Assembly (NCBI GenBank): GCA_009733575.1
Contig: ML769797.1
Coordinates: 1-51,480 of the forward strand
Source: Gymnopus androsaceus JB14
Taxonomy: Eukaryota > Basidiomycota > Agaricomycetes > Agaricales > Omphalotaceae
DNA length: 51,480 bases
Direction: 5' to 3'
The notes under the pieces are model-generated. The model was not told the DNA's origin. It ran no database searches and was given only the letters and a program-made list of their open reading frames with translations. This document shows positions 12,601 to 23,294 of this stretch, one piece after another. Within the stretch, counting starts at the first letter, position 1. Each line of letters starts with the position of its first letter. Position numbers and translations under genes: made by a program.

Positions 12601-13409
12601 AAGCGAGATGCCTATGTAACTTTTTTTCCTTCGAACAGTTCAATTCATTGAAATCGTAATAGGTTGCCAGGGCTCGCTAGTAGTAGTGGCAGGTCCTAGA
12701 GACCCTTGAAATTTTCAAAGGTTCAAACATTCTGCTTCATAGCAGAAACGGGAGAATTTCGCCGAACGTCGCCTCTGTCCCCTGGTTCCGTTGAGTCGAG
12801 TCGAGTGTCCTAAAATGTGCCGTTCTGAATTCAAAGGCAGATACCGCCGGGAAGGAAATTAACTAGCGTTGCGCTAGTGTAGTGCCACTCTTGTGATAGT
12901 AGCTGCCAGCGCAGGGTCCGAACGACGTGTCAATAATCAAAGATGCTCAGCTACTAGAGCGGCCTCTATCGTCAGCGTCAGATATTTCGCGTGGGACGGG
13001 AAACGGTTGTACTTCCACAGAGACAGATAAATAGGGCATATATGCTCACTTACGTTCGGAACTTGAACTTGTTTGTAAGTAATTGAACACTGAACGGGCA
13101 CGGACCCACATGGATTTTTGAACTGTATGCGCATAATAGAATGAGGAAATTTTCGAGCAATCACATCGTCACAGAAAAAAAATTCAAAGAAGGAAAGACA
13201 AAAAACTTTTTCTCCTTCGCGGTCCTCGATCTTTCCTCGATCTTTTTCCTCGATAGTGTTTTCTTGCTTCTTCAAGTTCCTGGTTGTTACCCATCGGTTC
13301 AAGATGTCTAAAACAGCCAGTACTTCTGGGCAGGATTGAAATACACAACTGTAGTCAATGCATTGCTCCTGAGGCGCGAGATGTTGTATACTTTAAAACC
13401 AATCATAAC
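9672..13409. other. Gene-free stretch of about 3.7 kb
   Basis: Reading both strands I found only short, non-conserved open frames and no splice-linked protein. It holds the 3' ends of the two flanking convergent genes, a 16-bp inverted repeat near 9.9 kb, a poly-A run near 12222 and AT-rich sequence. It is much longer than the other spacers in the window, so a decayed element or a long noncoding RNA is possible, but neither is shown. Confidence 0.5.
9864..10014. repeat. 16-bp inverted repeat with a third imperfect copy
   Basis: CCCCAAAGCGAAACAT at 9864-9879 is the exact reverse complement of ATGTTTCGCTTTGGGG at 9999-10014, with 119 bp between the arms. A related string (CATTTCGCTATGGGGTTTG) follows directly at about 10018. 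No coding region lies between the arms. It could be a small element end, a transcript hairpin or chance. Confidence 0.6.
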
Positions 13410-15090
13410 CTAACCCCACATTGCCTGCTCCCCCAAAGGCAATCCTGCTTGTATTTTTTCGATCAGGGCGCGCTTCATGAACTGTTCTTCTGCAAGAACA
13501 CGCGTTGTCTGTTACAAAGTGCGTTAGCGAAGAATCCCATAGAACAAAGGTAAAGATTGAAAAAAGGAAAGACGGAGAACTATTAGCAATCTTGTAACGT
13601 GGGCGAACGTGGCAGGCGAACGCGTCGCATGCATGCGCGTGGCAAAAAGGTTAAGAAGGATAAACGATAATCGTTTTTGAGCTTGAGCATAAAGTAGAGA
13701 AGAACTTGGGGGATATTGACAAACAAAGTTAACGATGGATCTGCTCACCTTTAGAAACCTGTCGAGATCGATGCTGCCGGAGTTCAGAGAACGATGAAGG
13801 TGGTATATAGTATCTTCTATGGCATTGTCTTCGGCGACGAGATTGATCAACCTTAAACAAATCAGATGGAAGTCGGAATAAAAAAAGTTGTTTCGAACTG
13901 ACTGATTATGCACAATGGTAGGACCGCATATCAATTCATCAACGGAGACATCGCCCTTGTCTCTTAGTACCTGCGTATTTCTTTCTGCAGCGTCTACTGT
14001 TTGCTTGAGGCGACTACCAACATTAAGAGATACAGCTTTAACAGCCTCGAGACGCGCAATCTCATCTTGAATCGCGGGCTCGCCTCGGAGGAGGTCCTCC
14101 TGGATCTTACGGAGGTGCTCGGAACTGTGATGCAGGGATGATTGTAGAGATTGAAGTGCGGAAGTGATTTTCGCGTGTACAGAAGAATGGAGGGATAGAA
14201 GGATGGGATTTGGAGGAAGAGGAGGTGCGGGAGCAGGTCCAGAAGATGCAGGATCATCTGAATCTAACAGATTGGGCGCTGGCATTGGCGGAGGAGCAGA
14301 CTGAATCCGGGAGGGAGGGGCAGGGGTAGCCCAAGCCGTATGAGGAGGAGGAGGCGGCGGTGTAGGCGTCCATGGAGCAGGAGCATAATGTACGGGATCT
14401 ACGGGCCGTACGGGAGGCAACGGAGGCTGAGGAGTCCATGCAGACGATGGACGAGGAGGAGCAGGAGGAGGAGGAGAATATGTCGGAGGTGGCGGGCCCA
14501 CCTGATGCTGTGGAGGAGGACGAGCGGGTGAAGTAGGATCTGGTGCTGCTGCTTTGGAATAAACCGGAGGATCTGATCCAAACCAGCGCATGAGGGCATC
14601 AATCAGACCAAGCAAGCCTGTTCTGGTTGCTGTTTTCTTCTCTCCTTTGTCCAACCAGCTTCCTTTGGTTCCTTCGTAGCTAGCGACATCGCATCTTCCG
14701 CTGAGTTCTACGTATTTGCTGTTCTTGACCATCATGCCCTGGGTTGGTACAACATAAACTATAGGCGCTGATCGGGGATAGCTGAACGGAATCCACATAT
14801 CGATTGGGATATGATAAGTGGAATTTCGATAATTTATTGGAAGAAGGCCGTGTAAACACAGTAGGAGGTGCGTTCGTCCATCGTCGTAGGCTGGTTTGGC
14901 TATGAAAATGGATAATCTAGGCAACTGAAAGAGACTCACTGTAAACATCGCTCTTGACTTTTAACCATCCATTGCCGCCTCCGTATAATCCAAAAGTTCC
15001 CAATGCTTCATCTACTTCACTGTACACCTTCTCTTTGTCTTCGTACTTGACGCAGTTTTCACGCAGCCATTTCTGCGTAGCAGTGGTCAT
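13410..15090 (-). CDS. VPS23: ESCRT-I subunit Vps23 / TSG101 homologue
   Basis: This ESCRT-I subunit binds ubiquitinated cargo at endosomes for multivesicular body sorting. Exons: 14940-15090, 13903-14899, 13749-13851 and 13410-13508, summing to 1350 nt (449 aa). The UEV domain fills the first 150 or so residues (YDDGRTHLLLCLHGLLP, MWIPFSYPRSAPIVYVVPT, LLGLIDAL, DPPVYSK). A Pro-rich stretch of about 120 residues follows, then a coiled-coil region, then the steadiness box (INLVAEDNAIEDTIYHLHR, IDLDRFLK joined to TTRVLAEEQFMKRALIEKI). I chose ATG 15090 because MTTATQKWLRENC starts like the UEV family; another in-frame ATG lies at 15135. The last intron (13509-13748, 240 bp) is far longer than the usual 50 bp, and without it the conserved C-terminus would be missed. 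Confidence 0.92.
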
Positions 15091-15504
15091 AGCTGACCCC
15101 AAATAAGGAAATCTCAAGGGGCCGCGGCATGACATGTGACTTTGACCCGTTTTGGCAAGTCTCGAATCTCAGATCTTCTGCTTCTTCGGCATCGCAGAAC
15201 AGAATACCGGTTGTCAACTCCATTATGGCGGATCTTCGAACAGACTGATATCCCGGACCAGTGCGTTGAGCACTTGAACTTGGAAACTTATCTTAGATCT
15301 GCCCGATGCTGGAATACTATATATACTACATGTACCGAATATGTTTTCACTTTTTCACTTCACTTTCTTGGCTTTAGCGCGTCACCTAGGCAATGCACGG
15401 TTTTCGCAGCGATCTTTCTTCTGCTCCACCACAGTCACATCCGCTTCTACACCGTATGTCAGCCCAACACTGATCCTGACCCGACCCCGACTCAACCAAT
15501 AACT
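15091..15504. other. Intergenic region between VPS23 and the TEA-like locus
   Basis: This region holds the divergent promoter of VPS23. It has pyrimidine-rich patches around 15350-15440. The N-terminus of the adjacent TEA-domain locus should lie here, but no start codon in a usable frame was found; a TGA precedes the conserved domain in its frame. Confidence 0.4.
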
Positions 15505-17410
15505 TAACGCCTACTCGTAAGCATTACAAGCTCTCCAAGGACGGCTCTGGTAGTGCAAAGTATGGCCCGAAGTCTGTAGAACGGATTTTTGTTGAAGGTG
15601 TGTGTCGGCCGTAAGTACTCTCTAAAATTATCTAATATTGACGAAACAGGTCTCCGAGCATACTGCAGCTCTGAGGTCTCGTTTGATCACTCGGCGAAAG
15701 CCTCAGAGTCTCCTAAGAAATGCCGTTCGCGCTTGCGCAACGCGTTTCTCGTTCAGCTACCTCGATCGACATGGTATCGACCCGTTCACACAAGCAGGTC
15801 GCGTCCCATTTACAGGTACTCAAAAACATGTGGAAAGATGATGGGAATTACTCGACGTAAATCTCAGTGTACATTTCGTTCGAGTTGCTGTTTACTGACA
15901 GATATGATAGATTATTATAACCTTGTTGCGGGACTAGATAGCCAATCTTCCAGAGTCCAGCTTCAGGACCACCGTTCAAGTCGAATCATCCATCTCCGGC
16001 GTTTTCATGTACTTTGTCCGACGTCTTCAACAACCAACTCATCTGCGATGGGTTCACCGGTCTGCAATATGGCCCCGATTTCTTCTTCCTCTTCCTCTCC
16101 AAGCTCATCTGTTCACTCAAGCCTGCGAATACAGCAGTCAACCGACATGGGTTGTGCAACCCAGCCAATCCAGTCTATTCATAGGCTAAATCATCGACAG
16201 GCGGTCCTAAATCCCAGTACCCTGACGAAAGCCCTCTCAATGACTGAGCTAAACGACTAAACAAGCGTCGTTTTTAAATCATCAGGAACCACCGACCCAT
16301 CGACAACAGCAGTACCAGCCACAACCTGACAAGTCGGCGTCCAACCTCCAAGCGCCTGTTGGAAGTTCAACTGCTGTGTCTCACCAGGTACAGAGTTGGA
16401 GACAACAGCTGCATATATTGGCGTCTGATTTTTCCTCCTATCGCGGTGCGTCTTCTTCAGCGTCAGGGTCTTGGGCAACGCCCGCGTCCATGGATATCCC
16501 GGTATCCATTCCAACTTGGACTCCACCCACCTTAACAAATCTATACCTTCTCACGGAAGGGATGTCCCCTCTCGAGGTCAGCCTAATTGATACTGATAAT
16601 GTCGGAACTGCTTATCTGCGTCTGCAGCTGGACGTTCCCCGTCCTCAGACATTTCCACCCTCTTCTTTCTCCGGAAATTCACATGGGTTCGGCGTTCGAC
16701 TACAGGCATACCTCTCGACGCGTTGGATAGGTGCTCGTAGGTCCGTATGTAGATGCTTTACTCAAGTTTGGGGAGTCCGTTCGGGTCTGGATGATCGACA
16801 TTCGTTCACAACCAGGGCTCCTCGTAGACCAATTTCCACATCCGGGCAGCCTGAATCGACTTCCTCTATCACTTTTGAGCAGAGAGGAAGGTGCCGTTGA
16901 TATAGCGGAAGTTCCCGGGGATCAAGAACAATCGATGGACTCTAAACAGCAGATATTGTTGACTCTCCCGCATAGTGCGCTGTCTACATGTAGATGGCTG
17001 GAAAAAGGTACGTTATATCTCTCAATATATTTTTTTTAAGCGGGGAACTGGCTCTGACTTCGCCCTGATTTTTAGGCGCGATGATGATCAATCAAGAACT
17101 CTGTTTCGATACACAGGTTATCCTCCGTTTGACATACATGCTAAATCGACCTGTGGAGCTACCGGCTCGCAAGACTGCTGGAATGGGAGCGTCTCTCGAC
17201 CTCGTCTCCCTCTGCTCGTTTAAACCAGTCGACTCCTCAGTCGTATACGGAAGCTCGTCAGCGTATACATGCGCGTACTGCGCTTCCAGAGCATCATCCA
17301 GAACACCACCACCATCATCATCATCATGCTCCAGTGGAGCATCCATCATACCGTCGTTCTTCCTCCAATCTCGTTCTAGCCTCACCTTGTACGATCACGT
17401 ACCACTTTGA
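15505..17410 (+). pseudogene. TEA/ATTS-domain transcription factor, frame-disrupted
   Basis: The DNA-binding TEA domain of a fungal TEC1/AbaA-like regulator is recognisable but spread over different frames. KDGSGS...SVERIFVEG sits around 15533-15597. After an intron, RSRLRNAFLVQ is in one frame (15724-15756), YLDRHGID in a second (15758-15781), and RSHKQVASHLQVLKNMWK in the third (from 15783). One extra base at about 15757 and another at about 15782 would explain this. Downstream sequence still looks coding: VGPYVDALLKFG near 16735, CRWLEK near 16990, then after a probable intron VILRLTYMLNRP near 17109, ending at TGA 17408-17410. No ATG in frame with the domain was found. It is either a pseudogene with a preserved C-terminal half or a sequence-error victim. 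The exact ends are uncertain. Confidence 0.6.
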
Positions 17411-19177
17411 AAGCCATATACTAGCGTGTACTTCGGCGTCCTGCGAGCCTCCTATCTGTTTTCGACTCGATTTTAGGGCGGGTTCCTGGCATTCATTTCT
17501 TTTCCACATAGCAATGACGGTTGCGATGTGCTGTATACTTTGTGCGAATTTTTAGGATGCCACTCGGAGAATTCGTGGACCCATTATGCATATATGCACT
17601 TTTGTTAGGTATCTTCACAGTTGCAAATGCTCTTTGCCTTGACACTTTCTATATATTTATTTTCTTTGATTTTGGCTTCCTTTATTTTGTTTTCTTGTTA
17701 TCTAATTGCTTTCGCTTGTTAATCGTCCGGACTCGCGATCTTACTGCATCTCAATTTATGCAGTACCATCGCTGTTTATATCTTTTTATCACCGTTGCTA
17801 TTCTATTGTACGCTTGTATTTCGTGTAATGCCAATCTTACCGATGTTTTGTTTTATGTTGGCCCTCGGAACTCGCTTTCGCGTCGCGCTCGTGCACGATG
17901 CTGGGGTAGATTCTCGTAGACTTTAGGCAGGGTTTGAAACTGATGAGGCAGATCCGCCCAGAGTCAATGTCAATAAAATCGACAACGGTACATGTTCAAG
18001 CACCTCCATCCATCAAGGTGTACGGGTCAACGCGCAAACTTTGAAATGTAATCACGGATAACCAAAAATCATCAGATATTAAGTCTTTTCTTCGCTTCAA
18101 TATTATTATTTGTTGATTTTGAGGTGGGAGCATCAGCTTTGACCAGTGGATGGTGAAAATGACAAATGCTCCGTTCGGGTTGGAAGATATGGACAGACCT
18201 CTTACGCTTTTTACCTTATTTGATGCAATTTAAATCTATGTGCTGCAAAAACGGAATGAGAGCGGGAGAACATGAGGAGAACATTTATTGAACAGGACTC
18301 GAACGATGAAAGCGGCACGTACAGGTACGCCGGATATTGCCGTACTAGTGATCTGCGCGCTTGTGCGCGTTTGTTGACATGTTGCTTTATTGCTTTTTTC
18401 ATCGACATCGATGGAACATTGGACCTCTAATGAGTCTTTTGGCATCCTGTATTGCATTAATAAACACGCCAATTCCGAATATCTAGGATCAGCATAGCTT
18501 GTGCCTTCTCCTGAGCAGATACGCCATACTTCATTCAGAGAATGAATTCAATCAAATTATTCTGTCAGTGAACATGATTACTAAATGCCTCAAGATGCTG
18601 GGTGTCCTTCTGTGTCCTTATGGTGCATGTATACCTTGATTCATAGCATGACATCACTTTCAATATCCCACTGCCTTTCAAGGCCGTATTTTGTGATTTG
18701 AACAGATGGTATCGATCCGACCTTGGTCGTATGCAGAGTCAACCGCGAGCTCAGGGCATCGTTCAATACCGGCGGTGTAATTTCCCGACTCTCAACGTCC
18801 TGTTTTCATTGTCACTTCATCTTTAATCAGAGAATAGATTTAGGGTAGATCGGGACGAGTTGCATATAGACGCTTTGATATTTTTTGTCACATCATTTTG
18901 ATTTTTATGTACACTATGTACCTTCAGTAATCGAGAAAGTAAGGCAAGTTCGTTAAGTTTGGACAGAGCTTTCTACCATTTGCGCTTTCTCCCAATTTAA
19001 TTGCGATGGCACCCAGGCGAATAGGAAGCCAATTACTAGATTTGGGCCTTCGCTCTCTCAGTTCCCGTTTTGTGTAATATTTATTCCGGTATCAAAGTTT
19101 CAGCCATACGGCTAAAAGCACTTAAAACAATGAGCTCGCATCGATTAACGTTCCATTTTACATATACGATATTTTAT
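17411..19177. other. Intergenic region, about 1.8 kb
   Basis: It is T-rich and lies between the 3' ends of two convergent loci. An open frame at 17521-17919 would encode a hydrophobic, compositionally biased peptide and has no family motif, so I treat it as noncoding. Nothing else is supported. Confidence 0.5.
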
Positions 19178-21944
19178 TTACGAAGATCCGGCTAACAATT
19201 TTCCCGCCTCGTTTCTAACCTGGGGGTCCAGATGCTCCCTCAAAGCATACACTTCCCAAAGGCATGTTCCAAAAGGATTCGACAATTGTGGGTCATCAAG
19301 ATCTGGACGGTAAGCACCGTCAAATGATCTATCTTCAGTCGAAAGCAAGGCTTGAAGTCTAGGGTCTTTGACCATCAGACCCTGCACAAACAGTAGGGTG
19401 CGAACGACCACAGGAGCAGGCCAATGCATACACGAGCTCAGGAGACGTTTGGCAAAAGCGGCGGAACGCCAGGAAGGAGCCGTGCTGCCAAGTGTCCGGG
19501 GTGAGAATACGATATGTAAAGCTCTGAACAACATGTCTGCGAGGGAAGAGGATGTCCTGGCCTTCTCCATAGAATCCGGTGACACGTCCAAGCCTGGCAT
19601 TAATGCAAGAGGGAGGATTATTGCGTATAGATGAGATATAAAATCGCTGAGGTCCATATTCAAGGCCTCCCCTAGATGATATCCAAACATTAGCTGTCGA
19701 TACATGAGAGGCTGCTTTAGGAAACAGACCTTGACCGGAAAGAAGCTCAAAGGCTGTTACGATGCACAACAAACGAAGTCTAATCATTGTCATGGCCTCC
19801 GGAGTATCCTCCTGTTCGTCGTTGTTGGTTTCAGATACGATGAGCCCCCTTAGCACATTCATAAGATCTCTAAAAAAGTCGATATTAACCAGATGGGCGT
19901 ATTTGATGATCCCTTCTAATGCAGCAGGCAGTAAAGGGGTGGGTTTCGGATTTTTGAGAATTCCGAAATACAGCACAAATAGCAATTTTAGAGTTTCGGT
20001 ATGCTATGTAATGAACCCATATCAGTAAGGGGTTGTGTGATACTGCTGAATTGCAAAGGGGGACCCACAGTTGTAGCTCGCTCCTCCTTGTCTATTTCCG
20101 CTTCCGCATCTCGGAATTCGCGTTCAATCTCCTTTCTTTCTTTCAACGCTTTGACGGCTTTTTTGCTGAGATGAGGTTGATTAGAGGCTTTACCCTTGGA
20201 CCGTCTCGCAGCGTCCTTGCCCTTGGAACGTAATTTGACAGGCGCCTGACTGTCCTTATCAGCCTTGGTTTCTGAAGCGCGCACACCTAATTCACTTTTC
20301 AAGCGCAGATGGAGAAGGCATGATAGAACAGCAGGATGCACATTGAAACGCTTCTCCTTGATCATGCGATTGAGGAGACGGACTACCTCTAGAGAAGCGG
20401 TGCCAGTCAGGTCGTTTCGAAGGACTCTGACAAGCGTATCTAGGCATAGTTGTGAAGTCTAAAACCATCGATCAGAAGATGAACTTTGAACAACGGCAAA
20501 AAATAATTGACCTTGCTCCACGACTTCTTACTCAACTGAGCTACAATACAGCTCATGAGGTTGTCGCGGAAGTTGAAATGCAAAAGCTCGGTAAGCAACG
20601 TGCAGATGCACTGTAAAGCGGTCTCTGAAAGTTCACTGTGTGCTGATGGAATGAAGACCAGTTAGTGGATACCATAAAATACGATGTAAACTGGCTCACC
20701 TTTAAGTTCGGCTTCTAGAGTGCGGAGGTAATTCTGGTACACAGAAACCAAACCTTGCTCAAACTCGCGGGTTCTGGCAACAGATTGGCTGACTTTTTCG
20801 GCTTTCTCTTTGTCGGTCAAAGAACGGACTCGATATCCAGGTATGATATCCTTGTACACAGCCAGCTGCGATAGAAATGCTAGTTTTTGGATGAGAGGAT
20901 CGTTAGGGACAGGTTCCGGGTGTGTGGGGGTCGATACTGAAGGTAAAGAGAAGGTATACAGCCGCTTAAGAAGGCTGAGCTATATGCATTGCACGTCAGC
21001 GAGAATCGGTCGTAGATGGAAAGCCACCCACAGAATTCTCGGGATCAGACACAACTTCCTGGCAGACACTAGCAATTTGATCCTTCGCTGTTTCTACTCT
21101 GGCTTTTCGCGACTTGTTCTCGAGAATATCAACTACCGCTAGTCGACCGAACCGTGCCCCTGTTATAGGGCCGTCGCGTATCGGTTCCTCGTACACTGGC
21201 TCATCCTCTGAGTCGTCGGTGTCCTCGGACTGTGCTTCAGAAGGTAGCGGTGCTAGCATTTTCCCAGTCTTTTGTATCCTGCCATCCTTCAATTTGATAG
21301 GAAGTCGCTGTGGTCCCTCCGTTTTTGTTTGTAGTGGTTCACGTATTTTTCGAGGTGCAACCTCGTAAGGCATTTCAACATCAGAGTCGAAATCATCTAC
21401 AGCACTGTCTGGCAGGCTGGCATCATCATCGGACGAGTTTAGGGGATCATTTTCGCTGAGTTCAGAGCCCCAGGATCCTTCATCTTCATCATGAGAGTCA
21501 ATCGAGGGAAGGTCATCATCAACTGGCGCCTTTCTAGCTGGTCTATCCAATCGTCGCAGTCGTTCGGTCTCCTGCTTACTCCTGATGGCAAGCACTAAAT
21601 GAGATGATTTTCTACAGCAGTAGAGCTCCGAACGCACCTTGATATTCCTTTCCGGTCGAGTGAATTCAAGAATGTTACCGCGGCGCCGCCATAGGTATCC
21701 AAAAGGTCCAAATCCTGGTCAGAGAGGGCAGCGTCTTCATCTTCAGCGTCTACGGTTGGGATATCAATGGTTTCTTTGATACCATCCTTCTTCTTAACAG
21801 CTTTCGAGGATGGTTTCGGCTGAGCTTTGTTTAATTTCCGCTTTTTTGAAGGGTGCTGGTAACCGTTTCAGAAGAAGCTTTGATAGGGATGAATGAAGTT
21901 ACCTGACTGGGTGGACCAGCTCTTTTGCTAGTCGGTTTGCCCAT
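19178..21944 (-). CDS. NOC3: Nucleolar complex protein 3 (Noc3)
   Basis: It works in the nucleolus in 60S pre-ribosome maturation and export, and in yeast also in replication initiation. Exons: 21903-21944, 21638-21855, 21032-21581, 20700-20979, 20512-20642, 20069-20458, 19730-20003 and 19178-19671, giving 2379 nt (792 aa). Motifs cross the junctions: FLNSLDRKGISRSKQE, an Asp/Glu/Ser-rich stretch, ENSLSLLKRLYTF, KLAFLSQLAVYKDIIPGYR, CLDTLVRVLRNDLTG, LKLLFVLYFGILKN, LLPAALEGIIKYAHLVNIDFF, RLLCIVTAFELLSGQGEALN, DFISHLYAIILPLALMPG. The length matches the family. It is head-to-head with a Nepro-like gene 103 bp away, itself a nucleolar protein family. Confidence 0.92.
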
Positions 21945-22047
21945 GTTACGATTTAACCAGTTCGAAGTTCAAAGAGTTTGAGATCAAAAAAATATTTAAC
22001 AGAACGGAACGGACCGAGATAGGCGCTCATATTCGTTTCGATCATCC
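21945..22047. promoter_or_regulatory. Bidirectional promoter of NOC3 and the Nepro-like gene
   Basis: Just 103 bp separate the divergent start codons. Both flanking products are predicted nucleolar proteins, so shared control would make sense; this is inference. No ribosome-biogenesis motif (PAC or RRPE) was recognised with confidence. Confidence 0.45.
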
Positions 22048-23128
22048 ATGAGCCCAACAGTGAATCGGCGAAGAGCGCCCCCATCTGCTGCTCTCACCGA
22101 ACGAGGCTCCTTGCAAAAAGCTCATCATGCCACTGTAGACTCGGTTCTAAAAGATTTTAAATTGCTTTCTCGTCGATTATCAACTATGGCGACAGCAATG
22201 GCCGACGAAACTCAAATCTTGGACCGTCTTCATTATAAGAGCAAGAATCAGCATCGTTCTTCGCTGTTCAGTCGACGTGTATCAGAGGTCAGGAGGTATT
22301 CACATCGTTTGGAGGATTTCCAAATCTGTGGTCTAGTTGATGATCTCCGCCAAAGTTTCTTTGGTAAAATGGAAGGATCCAAGTAAATTTCCGTTCACTC
22401 GAAAGTGATAATATTAATCATGGACCGTACAGTCATAAACAGATGAAAGGTTCTTGGTCTCACTACCCAGACGAACTGTACGTCTCGCACGTCAGAGCAA
22501 ACATGGGTTCTGTCTTGATGCTATTGAAAAAGGCATGTTAGTCTGCTTGAAATTTTTCTCAGTCCTTACTCTGTTTTACTAGACACATACCGTTTTGTGC
22601 AAAGCGTTCAAGTGAGTATTTTCCATTTCAGCACCCTTAAATGTGTCCCCAACGCCGTACCCCAGGTCTTTCTCTCTTGCTATGCAAACGGGGGCGTTCA
22701 TTCAGTTGATTCTGACACTGACCGCCATAACGTCGAGATTAGCTACATTGGTTGAAGAAATGATAGAGTTAGTGAAGCTGGTCATTCCTGTGGTCGATCG
22801 TGTGCTTGCGATTTTCAAGGTACGCGTTTACACCTTCTTTCCGTATAGATGGCTTAAAAAGCGGTTTAGCTCGAGATAACGGGTACCGAAAAACTAACTG
22901 AGCCTGCTACTTCAAGGTCAGCATTGACTATGCTACCAGAATCTAGCGTCAAGCCGCGTAAGTTCAACCTACAGTGTCTCTATATGGTATATTTCTCATC
23001 AGGCTTTGACAGTGGTAACGATTGAACGCAAGGTCCTGGTGAAGCCGAGTGCTGTACGATCTGGAGAACAACCACGGAAGAAGAAGAAAATAAAGAAGGA
23101 CGCAATAGACGATATTTTTGGATTTTAG
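22048..23128 (+). CDS. Nucleolus and neural progenitor (Nepro)-like protein
   Basis: Exons 22048-22382, 22433-22532, 22583-22611, 22666-22819, 22940-22957 and 23003-23128 sum to 762 nt (253 aa). The N-terminal half has the family signature ILDRLHYKSKNQHRSSLFSR and VRRYSHRLEDF. The middle has SLAMQTGAFIQLILTLTA and SRLATLVEEM. The end has NLASSR-ALTVVTIERKVLVK and a Lys-rich tail finishing DAIDDIFGF. The family is nucleolar and linked to pre-rRNA processing. Two splicing features are unusual. The intron at 22533 starts with GC (AAG|GCATGT); the nearby GT leads to a frame that stops. The NLASSR hexapeptide is an 18-nt exon bounded by TACCAG and GTAAGT. Each choice is forced by frame and by the conserved C-terminal motif. 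Confidence 0.82.
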
Positions 23129-23213
23129 CATTATACATCTATCTCGAACCTGTAGATTCTGAGCTAGAGCTATTTGACAGTGACAGTCACAATGATTCGC
23201 GTTTACCTATAGT

Positions 23214-23219
23214 CACGTG
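23214..23219. promoter_or_regulatory. CACGTG E-box upstream of the TOG gene
   Basis: A palindromic CACGTG, the site for bHLH factors of the Cbf1/Pho4 type, lies 75 bp before the TOG-protein ATG at 23295. Function is not shown; a 6-bp palindrome can occur by chance. Confidence 0.25.
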
Positions 23220-23294
23220 TGTGTGGTCCCACCAAGAGTTGAACTTAACCAAAACTTTCGCTTCTGATTTGACGCTTGTCTCTCATTATCCTCG

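Noticed and set aside
13284..13553. Plus-strand open frame of 89 codons
   Set aside because: It is antisense to the last exon and long intron of VPS23, whose protein motifs account for the sequence.
17521..17919. Open frame for a 132-residue hydrophobic protein
   Set aside because: T-rich sequence naturally encodes Phe/Leu/Ile. There is no family motif, no splice support, and it lies just after the TEA-like locus, where a 3' region is expected.
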